DNA from: an uncultured Prevotellaceae bacterium
GTDB lineage: Bacteria; Bacteroidota; Bacteroidia; Bacteroidales; Bacteroidaceae
Assembly (NCBI GenBank): GCA_946185285.1
Contig: CAMHIS010000009.1
Coordinates: 1 to 50,452 of the forward strand
Direction: 5' to 3'
Length of the DNA stretch: 50,452 nt
The position numbers and the translations under genes are program-made. The notes beneath the pieces are model-generated. The model was given only the letters and a program-made list of their open reading frames with translations, did no database searches and was not told where the DNA came from. Position 1 is the stretch's first letter. Each line of letters opens with the position of its first letter. Positions 33,342-46,489 of the stretch are shown piece by piece.

Positions 33342-36300
33342 ATGAAAAAACTGTTTATTGCATTGTTTGCCTTTGTTGCATTGAGTGTCAGTGCACAGGT
33401 TCCGCAGCAGGGAGACACCCTGCGTATCACTACCACGTATGGCCAGCAGTATAATTATCTCTTTGGCAATGTGAAGAGTCTTGAATTCCTGGACAACTCG
33501 AAAGTGTTCATCAACTTCTATGACAATTCGTTTGCCGGCTTCCCGTGGAGTGATGTGAAGTCTATACGTTTCCATAACCGTTACAGCAATCCCTACGTAT
33601 TGTTGAAAGCTCAGGAATCGGGTGCCTACGAGGGACTGTATGCTGCTACATATAATCCTTTTGCCCTTTTGTATATGGTATCCTGTATCGCCAGTGACGA
33701 GATGCTGGCTGGCGGTGGCCTTCAAGACTATATGTTTCATGGAACCGACCTGCTGGTTTCTGGCAATTACCCCAAAGACGAAGTCTGGAATGTCTATTAC
33801 AAGACCATTGCTGATGTCAACAACGCGATTACCCAACTCGACTTCATGCCTGCCGAAGTCAGGAAAAGCGACATTGACCACGCCCGAGGTGAAGCATTAT
33901 TTCTGAGAGCGTTCTACTATTCGCAACTGGCATCCATCTTTGGCCCCGTTCCCGTGGTCATCAATGGCACTTGGGAAGAGAAGATGTCTACAGCCACAGC
34001 CGAAGCAAACTGGGGACAGATACTGCTTGACCTGAAGAATGCCATCAGCCTGATGGAGGGTTATTCACCCACGCTGACCGTCGACGACAGCCGTGTGGGT
34101 AAGTATGCTGCCGAGGCGCTGCTGGCTCGTTCCTTCCTGTTCTATACTGGGTTCTACCAGGGCGTTCATGATATTGCTGCCAACGATGCCAGTGTTACGC
34201 TGCCCGACGGTTCAGTGCTGACAAAGAACGACGTGATAGCCTACATCAACGACTGTGTAATGAATTCCGGCTTCTCGTTGGTAAAGGACTTCCGTAACCT
34301 GTGGCCTTATACCAACCGGCTGACGGTCGAAGACTACAGCTATACCAAGGGACAGGGATTGAGATGGGTTGAGGATGACGGCGCCGTGAATCCGGAGGTT
34401 CTTTTTAAGATAAAGTACAACAAGAACGCCTCATGGAATTCAAACACGACTATTGGTTATGCCAACCGCGTCGCACTCTATATGGGCATGCGTCTTAACC
34501 AGAATTACGGTAGCACCTTCCCCTTCGGTTATGGATATGGCGTAGGACCAGTCTCTTCTGCTTTCTATAGTGACTGGGCAGAGGCAGAGCCTAACGATAT
34601 GCGCCGCGATGCCTCGATTCAGGATGTCAGCGAATGGCCGGACTACAGGATTGGGACACAGAAAGACGGAGTCCAAGCGACGCAGTATCACGAGAAGAAG
34701 AACTCGCCCGTCACCTGTAAGATGAGCGAATACAGTTATTCGCCAAACTTTGAATCTGTGATGTATGACTTTTACGGAGACCTCCAAATGGGCAATATTC
34801 ACCCGCTCAACATTATCCGCTTTGCCGACGTGCTGCTGATGCAGAGCGAGCTGACGGGTACTGTAGATGGTATCAATAAGGTTCGCGAGCGTGCGGGACT
34901 TCCGGCACTGACGACCTACAGCCTGGCTGCCCTGCAGAACGAGCGTCGCTGGGAGCTGGCCTTCGAAGGTGTGCGCTGGAACGACATGCGCCGCTGGGGT
35001 GACGACTATTGTAAGACGGCACTCGATAAGCAGATGGATTCAGAGATTTACAACGGGGGCATCAAGACCACCAATCCCCGGGGAATATCGGAGTACGACA
35101 ACAATCCTACGACCTATTCCCAGCGTTATGACGCCAATCACGGATTCTTTGCCGTGCCTACGATTATGGCGATGGAAGGCGGGGCTGCCATTGATGCCAT
35201 GCAGGGTAGTTGGACCTATCAGGACGATGAACTCATGCTTGACTGTATCGAGATTATCAACGACAAGGTCATAAGATATGATGGTGACAACCAGCAAGTG
35301 GCAGAGGGCACGCTGACAATAACGAAGACCGACGATTACGCAAACCGTATCTGCAAAGTGACCTTCACTGACGGCTCGATGCTGCCTGTAAGCAAGAAGG
35401 GAGAGGACAATGACGGCACATTGCAATACAACCTGACCAGCCTCGATGGGAGCACGATGACGTTGACAAGCAGCAAGGGTACGCTGACCCTGCGCCGTCC
35501 CGTCTATGAAGAGCAAATGCTGAGAGCCGTTGCTGGTGTGCAATGGACATGGGCAGTCTTTAATAGCCGTGACTATAATTCAGGTAGCTATGTTACGGTT
35601 GGCTCCTACGGCCTTACCGGTTGGAACTCAGAACTGACGCCTAACGGTGGCATTCCCGTTACTTATGGCCGGCATTATGAGAGTGTCACTGACGATAACC
35701 TGCAAGCCTATCTGAGCAGCAAGGGCATCGACGTGACCAGCGGCGAGGCAGCCCCCTTTGCCTATATGACCATCAGCATGAAGGATAAGAAAATCAGAAA
35801 GTACACATCCGACGCCACCTTGATTAGTGAGAAAGCGTTTTCAGCAAAGATGAACGGTGGAGAGATTACCATCACGACAGAACCTGATGCAACGCCGATT
35901 CCCTATCTGTACAATGATACCAACCAGAAAGAAACGAGTTTTATCGTCAGGAGTAACCCTGTACAAGCCCAGTTTACCTCTGCCTATACGGGCGATCCTG
36001 GTCTGGTGCTTACCAGTGTGACTGAGGTAAACCGTACACAGACCTACTGGATGTTTGGCCGTCGTGGATTGACAAGCGAGGAGCTGGATTCGAAACTCAC
36101 CATTACTCAGCAGGATATGAATGGCAATGCCGATAGTAACGGCCGCTTCCTGAAGGTGTCACTTGATCTTCCGTATAACTATCTGCCCTTCCTCACCTGT
36201 GAATTCGAAGACGGGACAAAGGTTCCTGAATCCGAAACCGGCGTCTATCTGATAAAAGGTAAAAAGGGTGAGACGCTGACCAAGAAGCTGCATTTCCGCT

Positions 36301-36743
36301 TCATGAACTGTAATCAGACGGAGGCCGTCGCAGACCGCGAAGTCACGGTCGTTGTAAATGACATCCAGAAGACCTGGATTTATGGCGAGAATCCAGAGTG
36401 GCAACCGCCGTTTACCGTAAGTGCCTGGGATGCTGCAGCATTACGTTTCAGCGATTTTGAAGGTAAGTATCTCCCTTACCTTCCTGATGAGTTCTATTTT
36501 GGGCACAAGACGCTTATCATCGACGTTTCGGAGGCCAGTGACGATTGTGTCGGTCGTGTGATGAATGGTTGGTGGAGCGCTGTCTATGAGGACAACATCC
36601 AGCTTTCGTCGGGCATGAAATGGGAGGTCCAGATTACTGAAGAGATGGCTAACGATTGTGCCAGAGGTGCTGGCGGTAAAGATCTTAACCTCTTGCTGAC
36701 CAGTGGAAGCTGCACCATCAGGTCTGTTTATATTGAGGAATAG
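33342..36743 (+). CDS. Multidomain SusD-like protein without lipobox
   Basis: The 1133-aa protein has a signal peptidase I-type signal (MKKLFIALFAFVALSVSAQ) and no lipobox Cys, unlike normal SusD. After a short N-terminal strand module (residues 20-80), a SusD domain spans about 80-610 (ARGEALFLRAFYYSQLASIFGPVPVVI, IRFADVLLMQSE, LQNERRWELAFEGVRWNDMRRWG). It is followed by beta-rich modules of a lipocalin-like pattern (about 615-740, AMQGSWTYQDDELML) and others. The last ~125 residues (from TWIYGENP) match the C-terminal module of the lipoprotein at 18309-19103. No SusC gene accompanies it. It could be an outer-surface glycan-binding protein that uses the SusC at 13070, or a stand-alone binder. 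It is about twice the usual SusD length. Confidence 0.83.
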   Translation: MKKLFIALFAFVALSVSAQVPQQGDTLRITTTYGQQYNYLFGNVKSLEFLDNSKVFINFYDNSFAGFPWSDVKSIRFHNRYSNPYVLLKAQESGAYEGLYAATYNPFALLYMVSCIASDEMLAGGGLQDYMFHGTDLLVSGNYPKDEVWNVYYKTIADVNNAITQLDFMPAEVRKSDIDHARGEALFLRAFYYSQLASIFGPVPVVINGTWEEKMSTATAEANWGQILLDLKNAISLMEGYSPTLTVDDSRVGKYAAEALLARSFLFYTGFYQGVHDIAANDASVTLPDGSVLTKNDVIAYINDCVMNSGFSLVKDFRNLWPYTNRLTVEDYSYTKGQGLRWVEDDGAVNPEVLFKIKYNKNASWNSNTTIGYANRVALYMGMRLNQNYGSTFPFGYGYGVGPVSSAFYSDWAEAEPNDMRRDASIQDVSEWPDYRIGTQKDGVQATQYHEKKNSPVTCKMSEYSYSPNFESVMYDFYGDLQMGNIHPLNIIRFADVLLMQSELTGTVDGINKVRERAGLPALTTYSLAALQNERRWELAFEGVRWNDMRRWGDDYCKTALDKQMDSEIYNGGIKTTNPRGISEYDNNPTTYSQRYDANHGFFAVPTIMAMEGGAAIDAMQGSWTYQDDELMLDCIEIINDKVIRYDGDNQQVAEGTLTITKTDDYANRICKVTFTDGSMLPVSKKGEDNDGTLQYNLTSLDGSTMTLTSSKGTLTLRRPVYEEQMLRAVAGVQWTWAVFNSRDYNSGSYVTVGSYGLTGWNSELTPNGGIPVTYGRHYESVTDDNLQAYLSSKGIDVTSGEAAPFAYMTISMKDKKIRKYTSDATLISEKAFSAKMNGGEITITTEPDATPIPYLYNDTNQKETSFIVRSNPVQAQFTSAYTGDPGLVLTSVTEVNRTQTYWMFGRRGLTSEELDSKLTITQQDMNGNADSNGRFLKVSLDLPYNYLPFLTCEFEDGTKVPESETGVYLIKGKKGETLTKKLHFRFMNCNQTEAVADREVTVVVNDIQKTWIYGENPEWQPPFTVSAWDAAALRFSDFEGKYLPYLPDEFYFGHKTLIIDVSEASDDCVGRVMNGWWSAVYEDNIQLSSGMKWEVQITEEMANDCARGAGGKDLNLLLTSGSCTIRSVYIEE

Positions 36744-37037
36744 TCAGTCAGTAGACATCGCCTTAGCGTGATTCCTCCTATGTCGATAAAAGTGGTCGGA
36801 GTCCCCGATTTTCCTTTTACTACGGCCATAGATAGACGTTGTGAGGGCTGGTTGTGAATCAGGGTAGAGCGAAATAAGGTCATTGAAAGCCATGCCCTGC
36901 GGCTGATTCTACAATAGGTCTGATACGAAGCGGGCGAACCGACAAACGATTCGCCCGCTAATAATCTGCTCAGAAGACAGCAGCGTGAAATGGGTCAGGT
37001 CAGAAAAATCGTGGAACCGCCTGTCTGTGATTCTTAT
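36744..37037. repeat. Convergent intergenic region with REP-like copy 3 and a hairpin
   Basis: GAATCAGGG (36856-36864) and CCCTGC...TGATTCTACAA (36895-36914) repeat the elements seen at 1045-1079 and 2016-2044 with a longer centre. No coding sequence is evident in these 294 bp. Confidence 0.45.
36929..36959. terminator. 10-bp GC-rich stem-loop between convergent genes
   Basis: AGCGGGCGAA (36929-36938) and TTCGCCCGCT (36950-36959) are exact complements around an 11-nt loop. It lies between the SusD-like gene and the convergent Rpn gene and may serve both. Confidence 0.6.
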
Positions 37038-38087
37038 TTACAGTGATTCTATTTGCACAAATGTCAGTCCGGTCGCCTCTGCAATCTGTCCGCAGGATAA
37101 TCCCATGGCTTTCAGCTTGCAGGCCACGTCAATGTCCTTCTGCTTCAGTTTTGCATCTGCTTCGGCCTTTGCCTGCTTTGCCTTTGCTTCTGCCTGCTTT
37201 GCCTTTGCTTCTGCCTGCTTTGCCTTTGCTTCTGCCTGCACTGCCTTTGCTTCTGCCTGCTCTGCCTTTGCTTCTGCCTGCTCTGCCTTTGCTTCTGCCT
37301 GCTCTGCCTTTGCTTCTGCCTGCTCTGTCTTCGCTTTTGCTTCGGCGATTGTCCTCTGTGCTTCCTCAATCTCCTGTCTGCGAGCATATTCTAATGTCTT
37401 GGCAACCGAGATGTTGTCCCAGAATTTGTTGTATGCTCTCATTTCTGCTGGCGTATAGGCGGCCTCCTCTACAATTTTCAGGGCCTGGCTCACTTCGGGG
37501 TTCTCAAGCATCTCGCTAGGAGCCTCCCGTGTATGGGCGTTTATCTCGGTCAGAAAACGAAGCCAGAGTACCTGCATCTTCTTCTCAGTGATGGAGGTCG
37601 GGTGAAACTTGGTCAGGTCAATGAACACCAACTGAAGACCGTCGATTATCTCATCGGTGTTTTGCTGATGCACCAGTTGGTAGTAGTGGTAGTAGCCGTC
37701 GGCATCGATGTGCATCGGCTCGTTGACGAAGCTCAGCGCATAGACGGGCTGCAGCAACTGGTAAGCCTCACCCGACTCAGACTGGGCCACGTATGCCTTC
37801 GAGGCGTTGAATAGTACGCGTTTCTTGAACGACTCTGTCCACGACATCTGCATCTCGACGATGAACTCCCGCTGCTTGTTGTCCTTGCAGCAGACGTCCA
37901 CGATGCTGTCTTTCTCAACCTGCGTGCGCTTGGGTATTTTCTCTGTGGGCCAGTATTCGATGCTCTCCACACGTTCATCGTCCTTCAGCGGGAGCATGGC
38001 GTTGAGCAGGCTGATGACAAGGTGTTTGTGCTCGCCAAAAATCTTCTTGAAAGTCAGGTCGGCTTTCGGATCCAGGTATTTTCCCAT
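37038..38087 (-). CDS. Rpn family PD-(D/E)XK nuclease with coiled-coil repeat expansion
   Basis: The 349-aa protein starts MGKYLDPKADLTFKKIFGEHKHL, a standard Rpn opening. The nuclease core has D64 (SIVDVCCKD) and E78-M-Q80 (FIVEMQMSW). After the core (to about residue 230) comes a long predicted coiled coil of heptads of the type xQAEAKA, encoded by seven 21-bp tandem units, and then the family's helix-turn-helix-like tail (LKAMGLSCGQIAEATGLTFVQIESL). The first Rpn protein in the window (3777-4616) lacks the coiled coil but shares the tail and promoter boxes. Family role: DNA cleavage and recombination; the biological purpose is not settled. Repeat-number change would alter protein length without frameshift. 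Confidence 0.88.
   Translation of the reverse strand: MGKYLDPKADLTFKKIFGEHKHLVISLLNAMLPLKDDERVESIEYWPTEKIPKRTQVEKDSIVDVCCKDNKQREFIVEMQMSWTESFKKRVLFNASKAYVAQSESGEAYQLLQPVYALSFVNEPMHIDADGYYHYYQLVHQQNTDEIIDGLQLVFIDLTKFHPTSITEKKMQVLWLRFLTEINAHTREAPSEMLENPEVSQALKIVEEAAYTPAEMRAYNKFWDNISVAKTLEYARRQEIEEAQRTIAEAKAKTEQAEAKAEQAEAKAEQAEAKAEQAEAKAVQAEAKAKQAEAKAKQAEAKAKQAKAEADAKLKQKDIDVACKLKAMGLSCGQIAEATGLTFVQIESL
37179..37325 (-). repeat. Seven 21-bp tandem repeats within the Rpn gene
   Basis: Units of 21 bp starting TGCCTTTGCTTCTGCCTGC run at 37179, 37200, 37221, 37242, 37263, 37284 and 37305, differing only in the last two bases (TT, AC or TC). They encode seven-residue heptads (x-Q-A-E-A-K-A, x = K, V or E), so copy-number change keeps the frame. 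Confidence 0.9.
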
Positions 38088-38113
38088 AGTTGCATTGTTT
38101 TGATGATCGGCTG

Positions 38114-38145
38114 CAAAGTTACGTCTTTTTCCCTATACTTCCAAA
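38114..38145 (-). promoter_or_regulatory. Consensus promoter of the second Rpn gene
   Basis: Minus strand: TTTG (38145-38142), 20-nt spacer, TAACTTTG (38121-38114), ATG at 38087. Boxes and spacing equal those of the first Rpn gene. Confidence 0.8.
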
Positions 38146-38206
38146 ATTATTTGTGAGAAAAACATAATATGGTCGGTGGAGGCAAAGAGTACGAGGCGAT
38201 GTTCAC

Positions 38207-41088
<2,882 letters not shown>

Positions 41089-41092
41089 TGTC

Positions 41093-41132
41093 GTTATTTC
41101 ATTATTTCGTTATTTCGTTGTTTCGATGTTTC
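41093..41132 (-). repeat. 8-bp tandem repeat in the operon spacer
   Basis: Five imperfect 8-mers in + orientation: GTTATTTC, ATTATTTC, GTTATTTC, GTTGTTTC, GATGTTTC. They fill almost the whole spacer between the GH3 and carboxylesterase genes, directly before the latter's start codon. Confidence 0.7.
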
Positions 41133-41136
41133 GGGA

Positions 41137-43491
41137 TTATCTGCGCAGCAGATTCATCTGGACTTGGGGCTTCATCACGTCATTGACCTTGGTCTGCTGA
41201 GCCTTGGCGTTGGCGGTGAGGGTAGCCTTGATGTCCTGCGACGAGGCTCCTACGAGGAACTGGTATTCGCCCTCGGCGACCACCCATGCGGAGGCGGCCT
41301 CGTCGAACGATGCCAGGTCGGCAGCCTTGACGGTCATGGTAACGGTCTCGCTCTCGCCAGCCTTCAAGGCCTTGGTCTTGGCAAATGCCTTCAGCTCCTT
41401 GGAGGGCTTGTTAGCCGCCTTGTTGTCGGGAGCAGAGATGTAGAGTTCAACAACTTCCTTGCCCTCGCGCTCGCCAGTATTCTTAATGGTTACGCTGACC
41501 TCGTAGCCATCGCCCGTCTCGGCAATCTTGGCGTCGCTGTACTCGAAGGTTGTGTAGCTCAATCCGTAGCCGAACGGATAGCTCACGGGCACGTCGAAGG
41601 AGTCGAAGTAGCGGTAGCCCACGTATATGTCCTCCTCGTAGTCGGTAAAGTCGACGTTCTTCACGTTGCCCCTCTCGCCAGTGTTCATAAAGTCGACGCG
41701 GGCCGTCTGGTCAACGGGGAAGTTCTTCGATGAGTAGGCATCGCTGAAATTCACGGGCCAGGTCATGGTAAACTTGCCCGAAGGCGACTGACGGCCGCTG
41801 AGCACGTCGACCACGCTGTTGCCGCCCTCCTGACCGGCCTGCCAGGCGCAGAGAATGGCATCAGGCAGGTCCTTCCACGAAGCAGTCTCGATGACGCCGC
41901 CGATGTTCAGCAGCACCACCACCTGTTTGCCCGCCTTGTGGTAGACGTCGCACACCTGCTGGAGCAGCTGGCGCTCGGAGGCGCTGAGGTTGAAGTCGGA
42001 CGACTTGCGGTCGAGGAACTCACCTGAGATGCGGCCGAGTGTGATGACGGCGATGTCGGCCGTCTCTGCCTGCTTTGCCAGCACGTCGGCTGTAAAGCTC
42101 ATCTCAGCGGGCAGTCCGGCAGGCATGAAGCGCATCATCATGGCGCGCTCCTTGTCTGTCTTCTCAATCTCGGCAATTTCTGCCTCGCGGGCCTTGCGAT
42201 AGTCGGTCCAGAAGGTCTCGTAGGCCGTCTTCAGCTCGTCACTGACGGTATAGCCTCCGTTCTTCAGACCGTTGAGCAGCGATACGACGTAAGCGTGGTT
42301 GACGTTGCCAGAGCCAGTGCCGCCGGCAATGAAGTCGTAGGAGGTGTTGCCATAGAGAGCCACGTTTTTGATGCTTGCGGCAAACGGGAGAGCCTGGCTG
42401 TTCTTCATGAGCACCATACCCTCGGCGGCTGACTGGCGAGTGACGGCAGCGTGAGCCTCGAGGTCGGGCTTGTTCGAGAACTGATAGCCCTGATAGCGTG
42501 GCGTCTTCTCCACAAGGTTCAGAATGCGCTGAACGCTGCGGTCGAGGTCGGCCTCGGCGAGCTTGCCACTCTTCACACCGGCCACGATGGAGTCAAACTG
42601 CTCGTCCTTGCCAGGCTGCAGCATGTCGTTGCCAGCCCACATCTGCACGGCTCCGTCCTTGCCGCCAAACCAGTCGGTCATCACCGTTCCCTCGTAGCCC
42701 CACTCGTCGCGCAGGATAGTCTGCACCAGATCCTTGCTCTCTGAGGTGTAGACACCATTAATAAAATTATAAGAGGTCATCACCGTCCAGGGCTTTGCCT
42801 CCTTGATGGCAATCTCGAAGCCCTTCAGGTAGATTTCGCGAAGGGCGCGCTGCGACATGCGGGCGTCGTTCTTCATACGGTTGGTCTCCTGATTGTTGGC
42901 GGCGAAGTGCTTGATGCTCGTGCCCACGTCGTTCTTCTGTACGCCGGTGATATAGGCCGCAGCCGTCTTACCTGCTACTACGGGGTCCTCGGAATAGTAT
43001 TCGAAGTTGCGGCCGCAGAGGGGATTGCGCATGATGTTGATTGCCGGAGCCAGCAGCACGTCGGCGCCATACTCCTTCACCTCTTCACCTATGGCCTGGC
43101 CCACCTGCTCAATGAGCTGCGTGTTCCAAGTCGAGGCCAGCAGCGTGCCGATGGGGAAGTGGGTGCAGTAATAGGTGGCCGAGTCGCCTTCGCGGGTGGC
43201 ATCGATGCGCAGTCCGGCAGGGCCGTCAGCCAGTACGATGGCTGGGATTCCGAGCGAGTCGAGAGGGTAGGTGGTGCCGGCGGCACCGGGAACGAGATTG
43301 CGTGTGGCGCCAATCACGGCGGCGTTGCCGGAGAATCCAGCCATACCAGTACCGATAACGAAGTGGGCTTTGTCTTCGAGCGAGAGCTTGATCATCACTT
43401 CTTCCTGGTCGATGGCATTCTTGGTCACCTTGTCAGATGTCGTACAGCCGATGGCAAGGGCTGCAACAGCGAATAAAGCTACTTTCTTCAT
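41137..43491 (-). CDS. GH3 family beta-glucosidase-like lipoprotein
   Basis: The 784-aa protein has a lipoprotein signal (MKKVALFAVAALAIGC, Cys16). The GH3 barrel shows ADGPAGLRID, GRNFEYYSEDP, SIKHFAANNQETNR and the nucleophile Asp273 in VMTDWFGG; these are typical of GH3 beta-glucosidases rather than of the xylosidase type at 10225. The alpha/beta sandwich (GMVLMKNSQALPF, VVVLLNIGGVIE) and the C-terminal FnIII-like domain (YPFGYGLSYTTFEYSD to the end) follow; no PA14 insertion is evident, but the sandwich has a helical insertion around residues 420-465. It likely trims cello- or xylo-oligosaccharides at the cell surface or in the periplasm. First gene of the leftward esterase operon. Confidence 0.9.
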   Translation of the reverse strand: MKKVALFAVAALAIGCTTSDKVTKNAIDQEEVMIKLSLEDKAHFVIGTGMAGFSGNAAVIGATRNLVPGAAGTTYPLDSLGIPAIVLADGPAGLRIDATREGDSATYYCTHFPIGTLLASTWNTQLIEQVGQAIGEEVKEYGADVLLAPAINIMRNPLCGRNFEYYSEDPVVAGKTAAAYITGVQKNDVGTSIKHFAANNQETNRMKNDARMSQRALREIYLKGFEIAIKEAKPWTVMTSYNFINGVYTSESKDLVQTILRDEWGYEGTVMTDWFGGKDGAVQMWAGNDMLQPGKDEQFDSIVAGVKSGKLAEADLDRSVQRILNLVEKTPRYQGYQFSNKPDLEAHAAVTRQSAAEGMVLMKNSQALPFAASIKNVALYGNTSYDFIAGGTGSGNVNHAYVVSLLNGLKNGGYTVSDELKTAYETFWTDYRKAREAEIAEIEKTDKERAMMMRFMPAGLPAEMSFTADVLAKQAETADIAVITLGRISGEFLDRKSSDFNLSASERQLLQQVCDVYHKAGKQVVVLLNIGGVIETASWKDLPDAILCAWQAGQEGGNSVVDVLSGRQSPSGKFTMTWPVNFSDAYSSKNFPVDQTARVDFMNTGERGNVKNVDFTDYEEDIYVGYRYFDSFDVPVSYPFGYGLSYTTFEYSDAKIAETGDGYEVSVTIKNTGEREGKEVVELYISAPDNKAANKPSKELKAFAKTKALKAGESETVTMTVKAADLASFDEAASAWVVAEGEYQFLVGASSQDIKATLTANAKAQQTKVNDVMKPQVQMNLLRR

Positions 43492-43523
43492 AGTCTTTTT
43501 TACGTTTTAGTTATTGGATGCTG

Positions 43524-43554
43524 CAAAGTTACACATTTAATTTGATATGGCAAA
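43524..43554 (-). promoter_or_regulatory. Consensus promoter of the GH3-esterase operon
   Basis: Minus strand: TTTG (43554-43551), 19-nt spacer, TAACTTTG (43531-43524), ATG at 43491. Confidence 0.8.
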
Positions 43555-43589
43555 GTTTTTGGATAGTTTACAAAAAAAAAAACTTCTGA

Positions 43590-45704
<2,115 letters not shown>

Positions 45705-45719
45705 CCCCCGATACTTTAC

Positions 45720-45810
45720 AACTACGAATTTCACGAATCAGGCGAATCCCTAAAGTCCCTGCCCGTTAGCGCGGCTTTAGAGATTCGCCTGATTCGTGAA
45801 GTTCGTAGTT
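45720..45810. repeat. Long inverted repeat (36-bp arms) between convergent genes
   Basis: Arms 45720-45755 and 45775-45810 (starting AACTACGAATTTCACGAATC) are complementary with only two mismatches and enclose a 19-nt loop. Both mismatches would be G-U pairs in one strand of RNA. It lies 16 bp after the CE6-CE1 stop and can act as terminator for both directions; its size suggests a mobile palindromic repeat unit. Confidence 0.85.
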
Positions 45811-45840
45811 AGCAAAAAGCACTGCCTTTTGTTACGACTC

Positions 45841-46089
45841 TCACACTTCCCTTTGAAATACGTAATGGAATGTTACCCCGTTACTGGCAGTTCCATTCCA
45901 TGTCATCTTGTTACCACTAATGGTTACTGTTACCACAAAGGTTCCGGCGCTACTCTTGGCTGTTATCTGGTGCCTGCCTTCCTTGGAGAGGATGCTAATT
46001 GCTTCACGAAGAAGCTCCATGTCGTAGCCTCTGCGTTCGCATATTTTCATCTGGCGTTTAAATTCGCCCGTGAACTTAATAGCGTACAT
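45841..46089 (-). CDS. YafQ/RelE-like toxin with replaced C-terminal half (probably inactive)
   Basis: The ATG at 46089 directly follows the antitoxin stop with a 1-nt gap (an upstream TTG would add three residues). The first ~38 residues (MYAIKFTGEFKRQMKICERRGYDMELLREAISILSKEG region) fit the N-terminal helices of YafQ-type mRNA interferases. From about residue 40 on the sequence (TAKSSAGTFVVTVTISGNKMTWNGTASNG) is a beta-hairpin-rich tail unlike the family; the usual H-x-L-x-G, C-H-I-x-x-D-W-L and final H-S-D-L-F type residues are absent. I read it as a toxin gene whose 3' half was exchanged, probably without RNase activity. It could alternatively be a new toxin variant. Confidence 0.6.
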   Translation of the reverse strand: MYAIKFTGEFKRQMKICERRGYDMELLREAISILSKEGRHQITAKSSAGTFVVTVTISGNKMTWNGTASNGVTFHYVFQREV

Positions 46090-46090
46090 A

Positions 46091-46321
46091 TCAGCCAAGA
46101 CATTGTTTAAACAAATCGTCTACATCCTTTGCCTCATACACCCGCCCTTCGTCCAAGTCACGGAGTGAAAGCTCGTAGGACGAATAACGCTTGCGGCGCG
46201 GTACGGTGATTTTCCCGACGCCTTTGAGCATGCTGATGGCGCGCTTGATGTCCTTCAGCATCGACATATCTTCGATGTTTACCAATATTTGACCTTCTGC
46301 TGGCACTGTTGTTGTTTGCAT
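46091..46321 (-). CDS. Type II antitoxin (RelB/DinJ-like position)
   Basis: This 76-aa protein precedes the toxin-like gene and ends 1 nt before its ATG. It has an N-terminal strand (GQILVNIED), helices with basic residues (DIKRAISMLKGVGKITVPRRKRYSSYEL) and an acidic C-terminal helix (VYEAKDVDDLFKQ), which is the usual layout of a small antitoxin with DNA-binding N-terminus and toxin-wrapping C-terminus. The gene has its own consensus promoter. Antitoxins of this sort bind the toxin and repress the operon; that is inferred from position and composition. Confidence 0.68.
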   Translation of the reverse strand: MQTTTVPAEGQILVNIEDMSMLKDIKRAISMLKGVGKITVPRRKRYSSYELSLRDLDEGRVYEAKDVDDLFKQCLG

Positions 46322-46347
46322 ATTATATCAGTTTATATAGTCGCCTG

Positions 46348-46378
46348 CAAATTTAACGATTATTTCTGAACTGACAAA
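46348..46378 (-). promoter_or_regulatory. Consensus promoter of the antitoxin-toxin pair
   Basis: Minus strand: TTTG (46378-46375), 19-nt spacer, TAAATTTG (46355-46348), ATG at 46321. Confidence 0.75.
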
Positions 46379-46448
46379 GGAAATCGGGGAAAAAGTTGCC
46401 AAGGTAAGACCGGCGGCGGGTAGAGAGGCTGAACTCGGCGGGTAGCTG

Positions 46449-46489
46449 GTCGTTTGGCGGCGCCATTTGGGTCGTTTGGCGGCGCCAAA
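46449..46489. repeat. Direct and inverted repeats before the outer-membrane receptor gene
   Basis: GTCGTTTGGCGGCGCCA occurs at 46449-46465 and again at 46471-46487. The second copy extends into the perfect palindrome TTTGGCGGCGCCAAA (46475-46489). It could be an operator or a REP-like element; the rest of the 46322-46574 gap holds the antitoxin promoter and no gene. Confidence 0.65.

Noticed and set aside
37179..37325. Possible CRISPR array because of regular repeats.
   Set aside because: The 21-bp units are contiguous without spacers and encode heptads of the Rpn protein.
36985..37519. Plus-strand low-complexity proteins rich in FASA or LPALPLL repeats.
   Set aside because: These are complements of the 21-bp repeat tract in the Rpn gene.
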